A model generated the notes under the pieces. That model was given only the letters and a program-made list of their open reading frames with translations, searched no databases and was not told the DNA's origin. Positions 50,728 to 59,938 of a stretch of DNA of 64,000 bases are shown here, piece by piece. The DNA comes from Harenicola maris (GTDB taxonomy: Bacteria > Pseudomonadota > Alphaproteobacteria > Rhodobacterales > Rhodobacteraceae), in contig JADQAZ010000003.1 of the NCBI GenBank assembly GCA_018524345.1, positions 372,001 to 436,000 on the forward strand, given 5' to 3'. Every line of letters begins with the position of its first letter. Within the stretch, counting starts at the first letter, position 1. The position numbers and the translations under genes are program-made.

Positions 50728-52551
50728 TTAGTTCCAGCAGCTGACCAGAACGGTCATGTCGCCCGCCAGCAGGGTCAGGTCCTCGGGCGGCAGGCCGGAT
50801 GTGGCCTCGGAGGCGCTTGGGGTTAGGCCCGCGTTCGACAGGAAGGCGGCGATGCTGCCTGCGTCGGCGGAGAAGCTGACGTTTTCGGGCAGTTGCCGCG
50901 CGCCATCGGTGCTGCGGGGCAAGAGCATGCCGACGACGGCGCCGGTCTGGTCAAGGACGGGGCCGCCCGCGTCTCCGGGCAGGGCCTCGATCGACAGGCG
51001 GTGCAGGTTTTCCTGCCCCGAGAGCCCGCGGATATCGGCCAGCTGGCCAAAGGTCAGGACCGGCAGGGTCAGCAGGTCCTCGTAGGAGTAGCCGGAGACC
51101 GCGATTTCCGATTGCAGGCGGGGCACCTGCGGTGCGAAGCGGGCGTAGGAGAGCGGGGCCTGTGCGCTTTGCGGGCGCAGCAGGGCAAGGCCGAGGCTGT
51201 CGTCCTGTGCGGAGACTTCCATCTCGACCTCTTCGTTCACGGTGACGCGGGAGCATTGGCCAAGGGCCTCTGTCGTGGTCAGGACCGCGCCGCTGCCGTC
51301 AACGTAGAAGCCGCTGCGCGAATGGTCGGGGCGGCGCAGTTGCAGGCCGGCCATCAGGTCGATCCGCTGTTCGTCGCCGCCAGAGGTGCCTGCGTTGTCG
51401 GGCATGACCACACCGTCAAGCGGGGTGAAGCTGTCGCGCATCATCTGCACGACCTTGGTCATCAGCTTTGCGTCCTCGGGCCGCCAGATCAGGGTGAAGC
51501 CCTTGATCTGCCCGCCGGACAGGGTGGCATAGGTGTAGGAATGGCGCTGTGTATCCTGACCCGTCAGGGTGAAGGAGCGGCGGCCGCGTTCGCGCTCGCC
51601 CTCTGGCGGCACGATTTCGAGGGTTTGCATGATGTCATAGAGGCCCGACAGCTCGGCCTGTTCGCCAAGCTGCGAGATCAGAAGCAGGCGCACGCCGCTG
51701 TCGCCCTCGCTGTCGTATTGGGCGAAGGGGGGCTCGATCTTGGCGAATTTCACCAGCTTGGTGGGGGCGATCAGTTCGACCCCCGCGCGCTCGTCGCGCA
51801 GGGAGGCAAGGCCGAGGGCCTCGAACTGGGCCTGATAGCCGCCGATGAGGCCCTCGCGTTGGCGGGTGGTCAGCACGCCTGTCGGCTCTGCGCCGATGGC
51901 GGTTTGATAGGCGGCCATGGCGCGGCGGGTGCCGGCGCCGAAGGAGGCGTCGATTGCGCCGGTGTAGAAGCCCTCCCACTGCAGGGCCTCTTGCAGCAGT
52001 TCGCGCCCGGCGCGGTCAAGCTGGCGCTCGGAGGCGCGGGCCTGACGCGGGGTTTCTTCGGGTTCGGGCTCTGGCTCGGGCGTTGCAACGACTTCCGCCT
52101 CGGCCTCGGCGGTCTCCTCGGCCTGAGCGCCAGCATCGGGTGCGGGCTGTGCCGTTTCGGTTGTCCCTGCGGGGTTCAGCGGCACGAGGGGCTGGGTTGG
52201 GATGGCGCCGCCGACGGGCCAGAATTGTTGCGCATATTGGTTGGAGAAGGCGACGAAGCTGTCACCGGGGATCTGGCGGGCGCTGCGCAGGCTGCGCAGC
52301 TGGTTCGTGGCCTCGTTGCGGGCAAAGGGGCCGAGGGCGATGGCATACCAGCCCGAGCGCATGCGAAAGCCGCTGACCTGCGGGAAGGTGGCGGCATAAG
52401 CGCGGGCGCGGGCCTCGGCCTCTGCCAGAGTTGGCTGTGCCTCGATCTGGACCCATGCGGTGGCCTGTGCGCGCGCGGCGCCGCCCGAGATCAGCCCGGT
52501 TGCAAAAGCCACCGTTGCCACAAAAAATAGTCGCATCAAAATACGTGTCAT
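50728..52551 (-). CDS. SPOR-like / PG-binding / trypsin-fold protein with apparently dead protease site
   Basis: 607 aa, exported (signal to AARAQA, about residue 29). Residues ~30-105 resemble a SPOR domain (AWVQIEAQPTLAEAEARARAYA...GWYAIALGPF). A Pro/Glu-rich linker follows, then a PG_binding_1-like repeat near 165-225 (LLQEALQWEGFYTGAIDASFGAGTRRAMAAYQ). A trypsin-like domain lies at about 400-590: the His position reads LTTTEAL where active enzymes have LTNxHV, the Asp segment DDSLGLALLR is kept, and the Ser motif reads GDAGGP with Ala528 in place of Ser. It is therefore probably a non-catalytic homologue. Located upstream of, and divergent from, glyQ. Confidence 0.82.
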   Translation of the reverse strand: MTRILMRLFFVATVAFATGLISGGAARAQATAWVQIEAQPTLAEAEARARAYAATFPQVSGFRMRSGWYAIALGPFARNEATNQLRSLRSARQIPGDSFVAFSNQYAQQFWPVGGAIPTQPLVPLNPAGTTETAQPAPDAGAQAEETAEAEAEVVATPEPEPEPEETPRQARASERQLDRAGRELLQEALQWEGFYTGAIDASFGAGTRRAMAAYQTAIGAEPTGVLTTRQREGLIGGYQAQFEALGLASLRDERAGVELIAPTKLVKFAKIEPPFAQYDSEGDSGVRLLLISQLGEQAELSGLYDIMQTLEIVPPEGERERGRRSFTLTGQDTQRHSYTYATLSGGQIKGFTLIWRPEDAKLMTKVVQMMRDSFTPLDGVVMPDNAGTSGGDEQRIDLMAGLQLRRPDHSRSGFYVDGSGAVLTTTEALGQCSRVTVNEEVEMEVSAQDDSLGLALLRPQSAQAPLSYARFAPQVPRLQSEIAVSGYSYEDLLTLPVLTFGQLADIRGLSGQENLHRLSIEALPGDAGGPVLDQTGAVVGMLLPRSTDGARQLPENVSFSADAGSIAAFLSNAGLTPSASEATSGLPPEDLTLLAGDMTVLVSCWN

Positions 52552-52650
52552 CACCGCCCGAGGCCCCCGAAAAAAACTGTCACCTCGCAATACCAGAGGC
52601 GTCTTGTTGCGCCGTGGTTTATCAGTGCCTGCAGGGTGATGCACCCGGTT

Positions 52651-52666
52651 TTTTACGCAAGTAAAA
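52651..52666. promoter_or_regulatory. Inverted repeat TTTTAC-GCAA-GTAAAA
   Basis: Perfect six-base arms in the 211-bp divergent gap between the pseudoprotease gene and glyQ. Could be an operator or a weak hairpin; the regulator is unknown. Confidence 0.35.
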
Positions 52667-52762
52667 GCCGCGTGATCGCCCGTTATTATGGCAATGATTG
52701 ACCCTTTGGCCCGCCTTGCCTATTGAGGCCGCATCTTTACCCGTCACAAGGCCGATTTTGTC

Positions 52763-53704
52763 ATGTCTGCAAGCCCTGCATCCCATCCCAAGCCCCGCTG
52801 CTTTCAGGAAATCATCCTCGCGCTGCAATCTTATTGGGCGTCGAAGGGATGCGCGATGTTGCAGCCCTATGACATGGAGGTTGGTGCAGGCACCTTTCAC
52901 CCCGCCACCACCCTGCGCAGCCTTGGCACGCAGCCATGGGCGGCGGCCTATGTGCAGCCCTCTCGCCGCCCGACCGACGGGCGCTATGGCGAGAACCCGA
53001 ACCGGCTTCAGCATTACTACCAGTATCAGGTGTTGATCAAACCCAGCCCGCCCGATTTGCAGGACCTCTACCTTGGTTCCCTGCGGGCCATCGGGATCGA
53101 TATGGAGATGCATGATGTGCGTTTCGTCGAGGATGACTGGGAAAGCCCGACCCTTGGCGCTTGGGGCCTTGGCTGGGAGGTCTGGTGCGATGGCATGGAG
53201 GTTTCGCAGTTCACCTATTTCCAGCAGGTCGGCGGCCATGATTGCACGCCGGTTTCGGGCGAGTTGACCTATGGGCTTGAGCGGTTGGCGATGTATGTTC
53301 TGGGCTGCGATCATGTCATGGACATGCCGTTCAACGCCCCCGATGCGCCGATCCCCCTGACTTATGGCGATGTCTTCCGCCAGACGGAGCAGGAATTCAG
53401 CCGTTGGAACTTTGACGTGGCGAATACCGAGGTTCTGCTGCGCCATTTCGAGGAGGCCGAGGCCGAGTGCGGTGCGATTCTGGCGGCCCCTGCGGAGGAT
53501 CCCAAGACCGGCAAGCGCATCATCATGGCCCATCCGGCCTATGACCAATGCATCAAGGCGAGCCATATCTTTAACCTGCTGGATGCGCGCGGTGTGATTT
53601 CCGTGACCGAGCGGCAGGCCTATATTGGCCGCGTGCGGGCCTTGGCCAAGCAATGTGCGGATGCCTTTGTGCAGACGGAAGCGGGCGGGTGGGCCGCCCC
53701 ATGA
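52763..53704 (+). CDS. glyQ: Glycyl-tRNA synthetase alpha subunit
   Basis: Catalytic subunit of the alpha2-beta2 bacterial glycyl-tRNA synthetase. Class II motifs: [43 protein letters not shown], the N-terminus common to the family; [24 protein letters not shown]; and [31 protein letters not shown]. At 313 aa it is complete. The 4-bp overlap with the DUF6446 gene leads on to glyS. Confidence 0.98.
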   Translation: MSASPASHPKPRCFQEIILALQSYWASKGCAMLQPYDMEVGAGTFHPATTLRSLGTQPWAAAYVQPSRRPTDGRYGENPNRLQHYYQYQVLIKPSPPDLQDLYLGSLRAIGIDMEMHDVRFVEDDWESPTLGAWGLGWEVWCDGMEVSQFTYFQQVGGHDCTPVSGELTYGLERLAMYVLGCDHVMDMPFNAPDAPIPLTYGDVFRQTEQEFSRWNFDVANTEVLLRHFEEAEAECGAILAAPAEDPKTGKRIIMAHPAYDQCIKASHIFNLLDARGVISVTERQAYIGRVRALAKQCADAFVQTEAGGWAAP

Positions 53705-54252
53705 ACGGGAAAATTTTGGGGGGGTTCATTGTGGCCACCGCTTTGATCGCCGGTATCGCGATTTATTATTTGCAGGTTTACCATTTCTACGAGGTGGTTG
53801 AGGAAGAGGGGCAGATCATCGAGCTGACCTCTTTGCATTCCGGTGCGCCCGAGGAAATCGTGGCCGAGGAGATCGAGGCGATTGATGCGGAGAGTTCGCC
53901 TATCCGCTATCGCGCCTGTTTCCAGACGCCGATGTCACAGGCCCTGTTGACCGAAACCTATGAGACCTACGAGGCGGCAGAGCCATTGACCGCGCCGGGA
54001 TGGTTTGACTGTTACAATGCCGACGAGATCGGCGAGGCCTTGGTCAGCGGGCAGGCGATTGCCTTTCTGAGCAAGCGCGATGTGATCTATGGCGTGGATC
54101 GGGTTGCGGCCGTTTTTGACGATGGGCGCGGCTATATCTGGCACCAGATCAGTGATTGCGGCGCCGCCGCATTCGAGGGGGACCCCCTGCCGGAGGGCTG
54201 CCCCGAACCTGCCGAGACCCCCAATGATGACCCCGAAGAGGACGCGATCTGA
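53701..54252 (+). CDS. DUF6446 family single-pass membrane protein
   Basis: 183 aa. An N-terminal transmembrane helix ([21 protein letters not shown]) anchors a periplasmic domain with [43 protein letters not shown] and [11 protein letters not shown] (three cysteines), and ends in an acidic Pro/Glu-rich tail. It matches my recollection of the DUF6446 protein found between glyQ and glyS in Rhodobacteraceae. Overlaps glyQ (ATGA) and glyS (TGATG). Its conserved place in a tRNA synthetase operon is unexplained. Confidence 0.82.
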   Translation: MNGKILGGFIVATALIAGIAIYYLQVYHFYEVVEEEGQIIELTSLHSGAPEEIVAEEIEAIDAESSPIRYRACFQTPMSQALLTETYETYEAAEPLTAPGWFDCYNADEIGEALVSGQAIAFLSKRDVIYGVDRVAAVFDDGRGYIWHQISDCGAAAFEGDPLPEGCPEPAETPNDDPEEDAI

Positions 54253-56309
54253 TGCCCGAACTGTTGATTGAGCTGTTTTCCGAGGAAATCCCCGCACGGA
54301 TGCAGGCGCGGGCCTGTGAAGACCTGAAAAAACGCATGACCGATGGTTTGGTCGAGGCGGGGCTGACCTATGCCTCGGCCGCCGGTTTTGCCACGCCGCG
54401 GCGTTTGGCCCTTGTGGTTGACGGGTTGCTTGAGGCCTCTCCCGATACGCGCGAGGAGCGTAAGGGGCCCAAGGTGGGCGCGCCGGATCAGGCGATCGAG
54501 GGGTTTTTGCGCGGTGCGGGTGTGGCCCGCGAGGACCTGCAGGTGCGGGCCGACAAGAAGGGCGAGGTCTATTTCGCCGAGATCGAAAAGCCGGGCCGTC
54601 CGGCGGAGGCGATCGTGGCCGAGGTGCTCGAGGATGTGATCCGCAACTTCCCTTGGCCCAAATCGATGCGTTGGGGCAATGGCACGTTGAAATGGGTGCG
54701 TCCGCTGCGCCGGATCCTGTGTATCCTGAGCGATGAGGCCGGGGCGAGGGTTGTCCCATTCGAACTTGACGGCTTTGAGGCCGGGGATGTGACCGAGGGC
54801 CATCGTTTCATGGCGCCGGAGCCGTTTTCTGTCACCTCCTTTGAGGATTACGCGGTAAAGCTGAAGCGGGCCAAGGTGATTTTGAACGCCGAGGAGCGGG
54901 CCGAGGCGATCTGGTCCGATTGCACAAATCAGGCATTTGCCCAGGGGCTGAGCGTTGTTGAGGACCCCGGCCTTCTGGCCGAGGTGGCGGGGCTTGTGGA
55001 ATGGCCGGTTGTGTTGATGGGGGCGATTGACGAGAGCTTTCTGGACCTGCCGCCGGAGGTTTTGCAGACCTCGATGAAGGAGCATCAGAAGTTTTTCTCG
55101 GTGCGCAGCCCCGAGACCGGCCGGATCGAGAAATTCGTGACCGTGGCCAATGTGGAGACCTCTGATCAGGGGGCGACGATCCTGAAGGGGAACCAGAAGG
55201 TGCTGTTTGCGCGGCTGTCTGATGCGGCGTTTTTCTGGCAGAACGATCTGCGGGTGGCGCGAGACGGCATGGGGCCTTGGCTGGAGGCGCTGAACTCTGT
55301 GACCTTCCACAACAAGCTTGGCTCCGAAGGGGACCGGATCGGCAAGATTGCGGCTCTGGCCGAGCATCTGGCGCCGAAGGTGGGCGCGGATGCGGGGCTT
55401 GCGGGGCAGGCGGCGCGGGTGGCCAAGGCGGATTTGGCCTCCGAGATGGTTTATGAATTCCCTGAACTTCAAGGGCTTATGGGGCGGTATTACTGTGAGG
55501 CCGCGGGCCTTGCGAGCGAAGTTGCCGCGGCTTGCCAAGAGCATTACAGCCCCCTTGGCCCGACCGATGATGTGCCGACGGCGCCGGTTTCTGTGGCCGT
55601 GGCCATGGCGGAGAAGATCGACAAGCTGACCGGCTTTTGGGCGATTGACGAGAAACCGACGGGGAGCAAGGATCCCTTTGCTCTGCGGCGCTCTGCCTTG
55701 GGCGTTATCCGGTTGATATTGGAGAATAATCTGCGCCTTCCACTGCTGGAGCTGTTTGCGCAGAGCCGCGCCGATGCGCCGGCGGAGGATCTTTTGCAGT
55801 TCTTCCATGACCGTTTGACCGTTCACCTGAAGGGGGAGGGGCTGCGCCATGATGTGATTGCGGCCTGTCTTGCCATGGAGGGCAATGACGATCTGGCGCT
55901 TGTGGTGGCGCGGGCGCGGGCCTTGGGGGCGTTTTTGGGCAGTGATGACGGGGAAAACCTGTTGCAGGGGTTCAAGCGGGCCAACAACATCCTGAGTCAG
56001 GCCGAGGAGAAGGACGGTGTGGCCTATGAATACGGGGCGGATGCGAAATTCATGGAGGCCGAGGAGGAAAAGACCCTCTTCGACTCGCTTGAAAATGCTG
56101 CGCCGCAGATAAATGCCGCACTTGCATCCGAGGATTTCGCCGCCGCCATGCAGGCCATGGCAGGGCTTCGCGCACCGATTGATGCGTTTTTCGAGGCGGT
56201 TCAGGTCAATAGCGACAATGACATCGTGCGGCGCAATCGGTTGAACATGCTGCATAAGATTCGCGAAACCTGCACGAAAACGGCGGATTTGACCTGTATC
56301 GAGGGGTAA
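54252..56309 (+). CDS. glyS: Glycyl-tRNA synthetase beta subunit
   Basis: tRNA-recognising subunit partnering GlyQ. It begins LLIELFSEEIPARMQARACEDLKK, contains FPWPKSMRWGNGTLKWVRPLRRILC, DLPPEVLQTSMKEHQKFFSV, FHNKLGSEGDRIGKIAALAEHLA and DPFALRRSALGVIRLILE, and has the C-terminal anticodon-binding region ending VRRNRLNMLHKI. Its 685 aa is typical. Translationally linked to the DUF6446 gene. Confidence 0.98.
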   Translation: MPELLIELFSEEIPARMQARACEDLKKRMTDGLVEAGLTYASAAGFATPRRLALVVDGLLEASPDTREERKGPKVGAPDQAIEGFLRGAGVAREDLQVRADKKGEVYFAEIEKPGRPAEAIVAEVLEDVIRNFPWPKSMRWGNGTLKWVRPLRRILCILSDEAGARVVPFELDGFEAGDVTEGHRFMAPEPFSVTSFEDYAVKLKRAKVILNAEERAEAIWSDCTNQAFAQGLSVVEDPGLLAEVAGLVEWPVVLMGAIDESFLDLPPEVLQTSMKEHQKFFSVRSPETGRIEKFVTVANVETSDQGATILKGNQKVLFARLSDAAFFWQNDLRVARDGMGPWLEALNSVTFHNKLGSEGDRIGKIAALAEHLAPKVGADAGLAGQAARVAKADLASEMVYEFPELQGLMGRYYCEAAGLASEVAAACQEHYSPLGPTDDVPTAPVSVAVAMAEKIDKLTGFWAIDEKPTGSKDPFALRRSALGVIRLILENNLRLPLLELFAQSRADAPAEDLLQFFHDRLTVHLKGEGLRHDVIAACLAMEGNDDLALVVARARALGAFLGSDDGENLLQGFKRANNILSQAEEKDGVAYEYGADAKFMEAEEEKTLFDSLENAAPQINAALASEDFAAAMQAMAGLRAPIDAFFEAVQVNSDNDIVRRNRLNMLHKIRETCTKTADLTCIEG

Positions 56310-56409
56310 CTTCGCGGCACCATTCGCGATTTCTTAACGCGGCTGCGTTACGTCAGACTTGTTTGGGCGGGCGTTCGGGGTATGGTGCATCTAGCGAAGG
56401 AATGCCGCA

Positions 56410-58959
56410 GTGCAGAAACATACCAAGTTCGAGCCATTTACTGAAGTAACCCCGACGTCGCCCATTGCGGCGGACAGCCATGGCGGCCGGGCGAAGTGCT
56501 TGCAGCGGCTGGTACGCTTGGAATTGCCGGTGCCTGCGACGGTCGCCCTGCCTTTCGAGACGGTGCATAATATCGCCAAGGGGCATTTCCCCGATACGGA
56601 GCGCCTGCTTGGCTATTTCAAGGAGGGCACGCTGTTGTCTGTGCGCCCCTCTTCGGAGGACCCTGATTGGGGCGGGCCGGGGGCGGTGTTGAACATCGGC
56701 ATGACCGACCGGCGCCACCTTGAGCTGAGCCAGACCCATGGCGAGGATGCGGCCCATTCCCTGTATTTGCGGTTTATTCAGGCCTATGCCGTGCATGTGG
56801 CGCGGCTGGATGCCGATGATTTTGATGCCATGAGCCCCTCTGCGGAGGGGGTGAAGGCGGCCTTGGCCCTGTTCGAGGAAGAGACCGAGGAGCAATTCCC
56901 CCAAGACCCCGCCCGCCAGTTGACGCAGGTGATGCGCTCTATGGCGCGGGCTTGGGAGGGGACGACGGCGCGGCTTCTTCGGCAGGCGCGCGGCGCCCCT
57001 GCGGATGCTGGGCTTGGCCTTGTGGTGCAGGAGATGGCCCTCGGGGTTGGCCCGGGGGAGAGCGGATCCGGCGTGATCCGCTTTATCGATCAGGCCACCG
57101 GCGAGGCGCGGATCAACGGGCGCTATCGGCGGCAATCCCTTAACCGCGATGCCCTGCGCAAGAGCGACGAGGCGATGTATCTGGTGAAGGACCCGCGCGG
57201 TGCCTCCTTGCAGGAGGAAGCGCCGGAGGCCTTCAAACGGCTCAACCGCTATGCCGATATCTGTCGTTCGCGCCTGCGCGAGGAGATGGAGATCGAGTTC
57301 ACCATCGAGAACGGCAAGCTGCGGGTTCTGGATGCGGTGCGCACGCAGCGCAGCACCCGCGCGACCCTGAAGGTCGCGGTGTCCTTGGCCGAGGAGGGGA
57401 TCATCAGCCGTGATGATGCCCTGCTGCGCCTGCCGCCGCGGGCCCTTAACGAATTGCTGCACCATCAGGTGGACCCGGCGGCCAAGCGCGATGTGATCGC
57501 GCGCGGTATTGCCGCCTCGCCCGGTGGGGCGACGGGGAAACTGGTGTTTTCCGGCCAAGCGGCGCAGCAATGCGCGGCGCGGGGGGAGCCCTGTATTCTG
57601 GTGCGGCGCGAGACCACGCCGGAGGATATTCGCGGCATGCATGTGGCCGAGGGCATTCTGACCGAGCGCGGCGGCATGACCAGCCATGCGGCGGTGATTG
57701 CCCGCGGCCTTGGCCTGCCTTGTATTGTGGGCGCCAGCGGACTGCGCCTGTCGGTGCAGCGCAAGACATTGCAGACCGCCGATGGCCGTGTCTTCGGCGA
57801 GGATGACATCATCAGTATTGATGGCTCGGCGGGGGAGGCCATGGCGGGGGCGGTGCCCTTGCTGGAGCCTTTCTTTGACGATGATTTCGAGACCTTCCTT
57901 GGCTGGGCCCGCGAGGCCGGAGATGTGGGCATTCGGGTGAATGCCGACAGCCCCGAGGACGCGCGGCTGGCCCTTGATTTCGGGGCGCAGGGGATCGGGC
58001 TGTGCCGGACCGAGCATATGTTCTTTGAGCCCGAGCGTATGGCGGTGATGCGCGGGATGATCTTTGCCGAGACAGAGGATGACCGCAGCGCCGCGCTGGA
58101 GCAGCTTTTGCCGATGCAGCGCGAGGATTTCACCGCCCTGTTCGAGATCATGTCGGGGCGGCCGGTCTGTATTCGCCTGTTTGACCCGCCTTTGCATGAA
58201 TTCCTGCCCTCGGACCGCGAGGGGATGCGGCAGATGGCCGAGGCGCTGGACCTGCCATTGTCGGATGTGATCCACCGTGTGGACAGCCTGTCGGAGTTCA
58301 ACCCGATGCTGGGGATGCGGGGGGTGCGCCTTGGGGTGACCATGCCGCAGATCTACGACATGCAGGCCCGCGCGATTTTCGAGGCCACGGTGCAGGCCAG
58401 CAAGGCGGGGGATCCTGTCGTGCCGGAGATCATGATCCCGCTGGTCTCGGCCCGCCGCGAGGTGGAGCTGGTCAAAACGCGGATTGATGCGGTGGCGGCC
58501 GCTGTGCGCAACGAGACGCAGACGGAGTTCACCTATCGCCTTGGCGTTATGGTGGAGACACCGCGCGCGGCCCTGCGGGCGGCGGATATTGTGCAGCACT
58601 CGGCCTTCCTCAGCTTTGGCACCAATGACCTGACGCAGATGACCTATGGGCTGAGCCGGGATGATGCCGACAGGTTCATGGGCGATTACGTGCGGCAGGG
58701 GGTTTACCCCGAGGATCCGTTCCATACCCTTGATGTCGAGGGGGTGGGGGAGCTGCTCTTGCTGGGCGCCGAGCGGGCGCGCAGTCAGGTGCCGGATGTG
58801 ACGCTTTCGGTCTGCGGCGAGCATGGGGGCGACCCCGAGACCATCGCCTTTGTGCGGCAGGCGGGGTTCAACTATGTCTCTTGCTCGCCCTACCGTGTGC
58901 CGGTGGCGCAGCTGGCCATTGCACAGCTTGCGATCCGCGATCGCAAAGCAATAAAGTAA
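56410..58959 (+). CDS. ppdK: PPDK-like PEP-utilising enzyme with short, altered ATP domain
   Basis: 849 aa. The central phosphohistidine domain has GGMTSHAAVIARGLGLPCIVG (His ~431), and the C-terminal PEP barrel has GIGLCRTEHMFF, LPMQREDF, NPMLGMRGVRLGV, FGTNDLTQMTYGLSRDD and SVCGEHGGDP with the catalytic cysteine. This is the architecture of pyruvate phosphate dikinase. The N-terminal nucleotide domain differs: LLSVRPSSEDPDWGGPGAVLNIGM replaces the usual RSGA-x-x-SMPGMMDT-like segment. Related genes next to glyS in Rhodobacteraceae are variously called PPDK or PEP-binding protein. GTG start; no close operon partner (100 bp after glyS). Confidence 0.85.
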   Translation: MQKHTKFEPFTEVTPTSPIAADSHGGRAKCLQRLVRLELPVPATVALPFETVHNIAKGHFPDTERLLGYFKEGTLLSVRPSSEDPDWGGPGAVLNIGMTDRRHLELSQTHGEDAAHSLYLRFIQAYAVHVARLDADDFDAMSPSAEGVKAALALFEEETEEQFPQDPARQLTQVMRSMARAWEGTTARLLRQARGAPADAGLGLVVQEMALGVGPGESGSGVIRFIDQATGEARINGRYRRQSLNRDALRKSDEAMYLVKDPRGASLQEEAPEAFKRLNRYADICRSRLREEMEIEFTIENGKLRVLDAVRTQRSTRATLKVAVSLAEEGIISRDDALLRLPPRALNELLHHQVDPAAKRDVIARGIAASPGGATGKLVFSGQAAQQCAARGEPCILVRRETTPEDIRGMHVAEGILTERGGMTSHAAVIARGLGLPCIVGASGLRLSVQRKTLQTADGRVFGEDDIISIDGSAGEAMAGAVPLLEPFFDDDFETFLGWAREAGDVGIRVNADSPEDARLALDFGAQGIGLCRTEHMFFEPERMAVMRGMIFAETEDDRSAALEQLLPMQREDFTALFEIMSGRPVCIRLFDPPLHEFLPSDREGMRQMAEALDLPLSDVIHRVDSLSEFNPMLGMRGVRLGVTMPQIYDMQARAIFEATVQASKAGDPVVPEIMIPLVSARREVELVKTRIDAVAAAVRNETQTEFTYRLGVMVETPRAALRAADIVQHSAFLSFGTNDLTQMTYGLSRDDADRFMGDYVRQGVYPEDPFHTLDVEGVGELLLLGAERARSQVPDVTLSVCGEHGGDPETIAFVRQAGFNYVSCSPYRVPVAQLAIAQLAIRDRKAIK

Positions 58960-59156
58960 CGCTATTCCCTGAAAATTTGACTTAATTGTTTGGTGTTTGT
59001 CACCAATAGGCGGTTTTGCGCAGCATTTTTTCCGATCTGGGCCGCGAGGGTGGACTCAATGGTTTTCTTTCAGTAACCGACCATGGTTCTGCGATTTCTA
59101 AGGCGAAATATGCAGATGATGCTGAATTTATATGCGATATGCGGGTGGGAATGACG
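58960..59156. other. Leader of the cell-wall hydrolase gene
   Basis: About 200 relatively A/T-rich bases with TTGGTG-TTTGT-CACCAA (58990-59006), a 6-bp inverted repeat that may be a terminator remnant or an operator. No gene seen; the open frame through it lacks coding character. Confidence 0.4.
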
Positions 59157-59870
59157 ATGCGAATTTGGGGGATGGCCCTGGCTTGGGGCTTGATGCTGGG
59201 CAATGTGGCCTATGGCGATGTGACGATCTCGACGGCGACGGATCCGACTGCGGATCTGGCTGCAACCGAGGAGGCGAGCGCCGAGGTGCCTTTGCTGGAC
59301 ACGCGTTTGTCGGAGCTTTTGGGTCAGGACCGCCGTGCCTTTCAGGCGATTGGCGGCAAGCGGGTCAAGACCCTTGCCAATATCCCCAAGGGGGCGAAGA
59401 AAATCCCGACAGGGCCGAGTGGCCCGATCACCTATACCAAGGCATGGCTGGCCAGTCAGCCGAGTGCCCCCGGCGGCGATCAGTGGCGCTGTCTGGCGGA
59501 GGCGCTGTATTTCGAGGCCCGCGGCGAGAGCGTGAAGGGCCAGTTTGCGGTGGCCGAGGTCATCATGAACCGTGTGAAGTCCTCTCTTTATCCCAATTCG
59601 GTTTGCGGTGTGGTCAATCAGGGCACGGGCAAACGCTATCAGTGTCAGTTCACCTATACCTGCGACGGGCTGAGCGACCAGATCCGCGAGCAGGCGGCCT
59701 ATGCCCAGGTGGGCAAGATTGCGCGTCTGATGATCAGCGGCGCGCCGCGGGCCCTGACGGGCGGGGCGACCCATTATCACACCACGGCGGTGAACCCGAA
59801 CTGGGCGCGGACCTTCCCGCGCACGGCGCGGATCGGTGTGCATTATTTCTATCGTCATCCCCGGTCTTGA
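59157..59870 (+). CDS. SleB-type cell wall hydrolase
   Basis: 237 aa exported protein: MRIWGMALAWGLMLGNVAYGD signal, a variable linker, then a Hydrolase_2 (SleB) domain at about 105-230: QWRCLAEALYFEARGESVKGQFAVAEVIMNRVKSS, where the Glu in YFEARGE is the catalytic residue of this lytic-transglycosylase-like family; NSVCGVVNQGTGKRYQCQFTYTCDG; and GATHYHTTAVNPNWA. Likely cleaves peptidoglycan during growth. Three ATGs are close together (59139, 59151, 59157); the last has GGGA at ideal distance. Its neighbours are not wall genes. Confidence 0.88.
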   Translation: MRIWGMALAWGLMLGNVAYGDVTISTATDPTADLAATEEASAEVPLLDTRLSELLGQDRRAFQAIGGKRVKTLANIPKGAKKIPTGPSGPITYTKAWLASQPSAPGGDQWRCLAEALYFEARGESVKGQFAVAEVIMNRVKSSLYPNSVCGVVNQGTGKRYQCQFTYTCDGLSDQIREQAAYAQVGKIARLMISGAPRALTGGATHYHTTAVNPNWARTFPRTARIGVHYFYRHPRS

Positions 59871-59938
59871 TGAAACTGTCCTGATGGCGGGGGCTATTTT
59901 CGCTTTCCTTGGCGGCCCCTGCATGCCACGAGACCTGT

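Noticed and set aside
56353-58824. 823-codon minus-strand frame opposite the PPDK-like gene
   Set aside because: Antisense shadow of a conserved gene in GC-rich DNA; His/Arg/Gln-rich composition without any motif.
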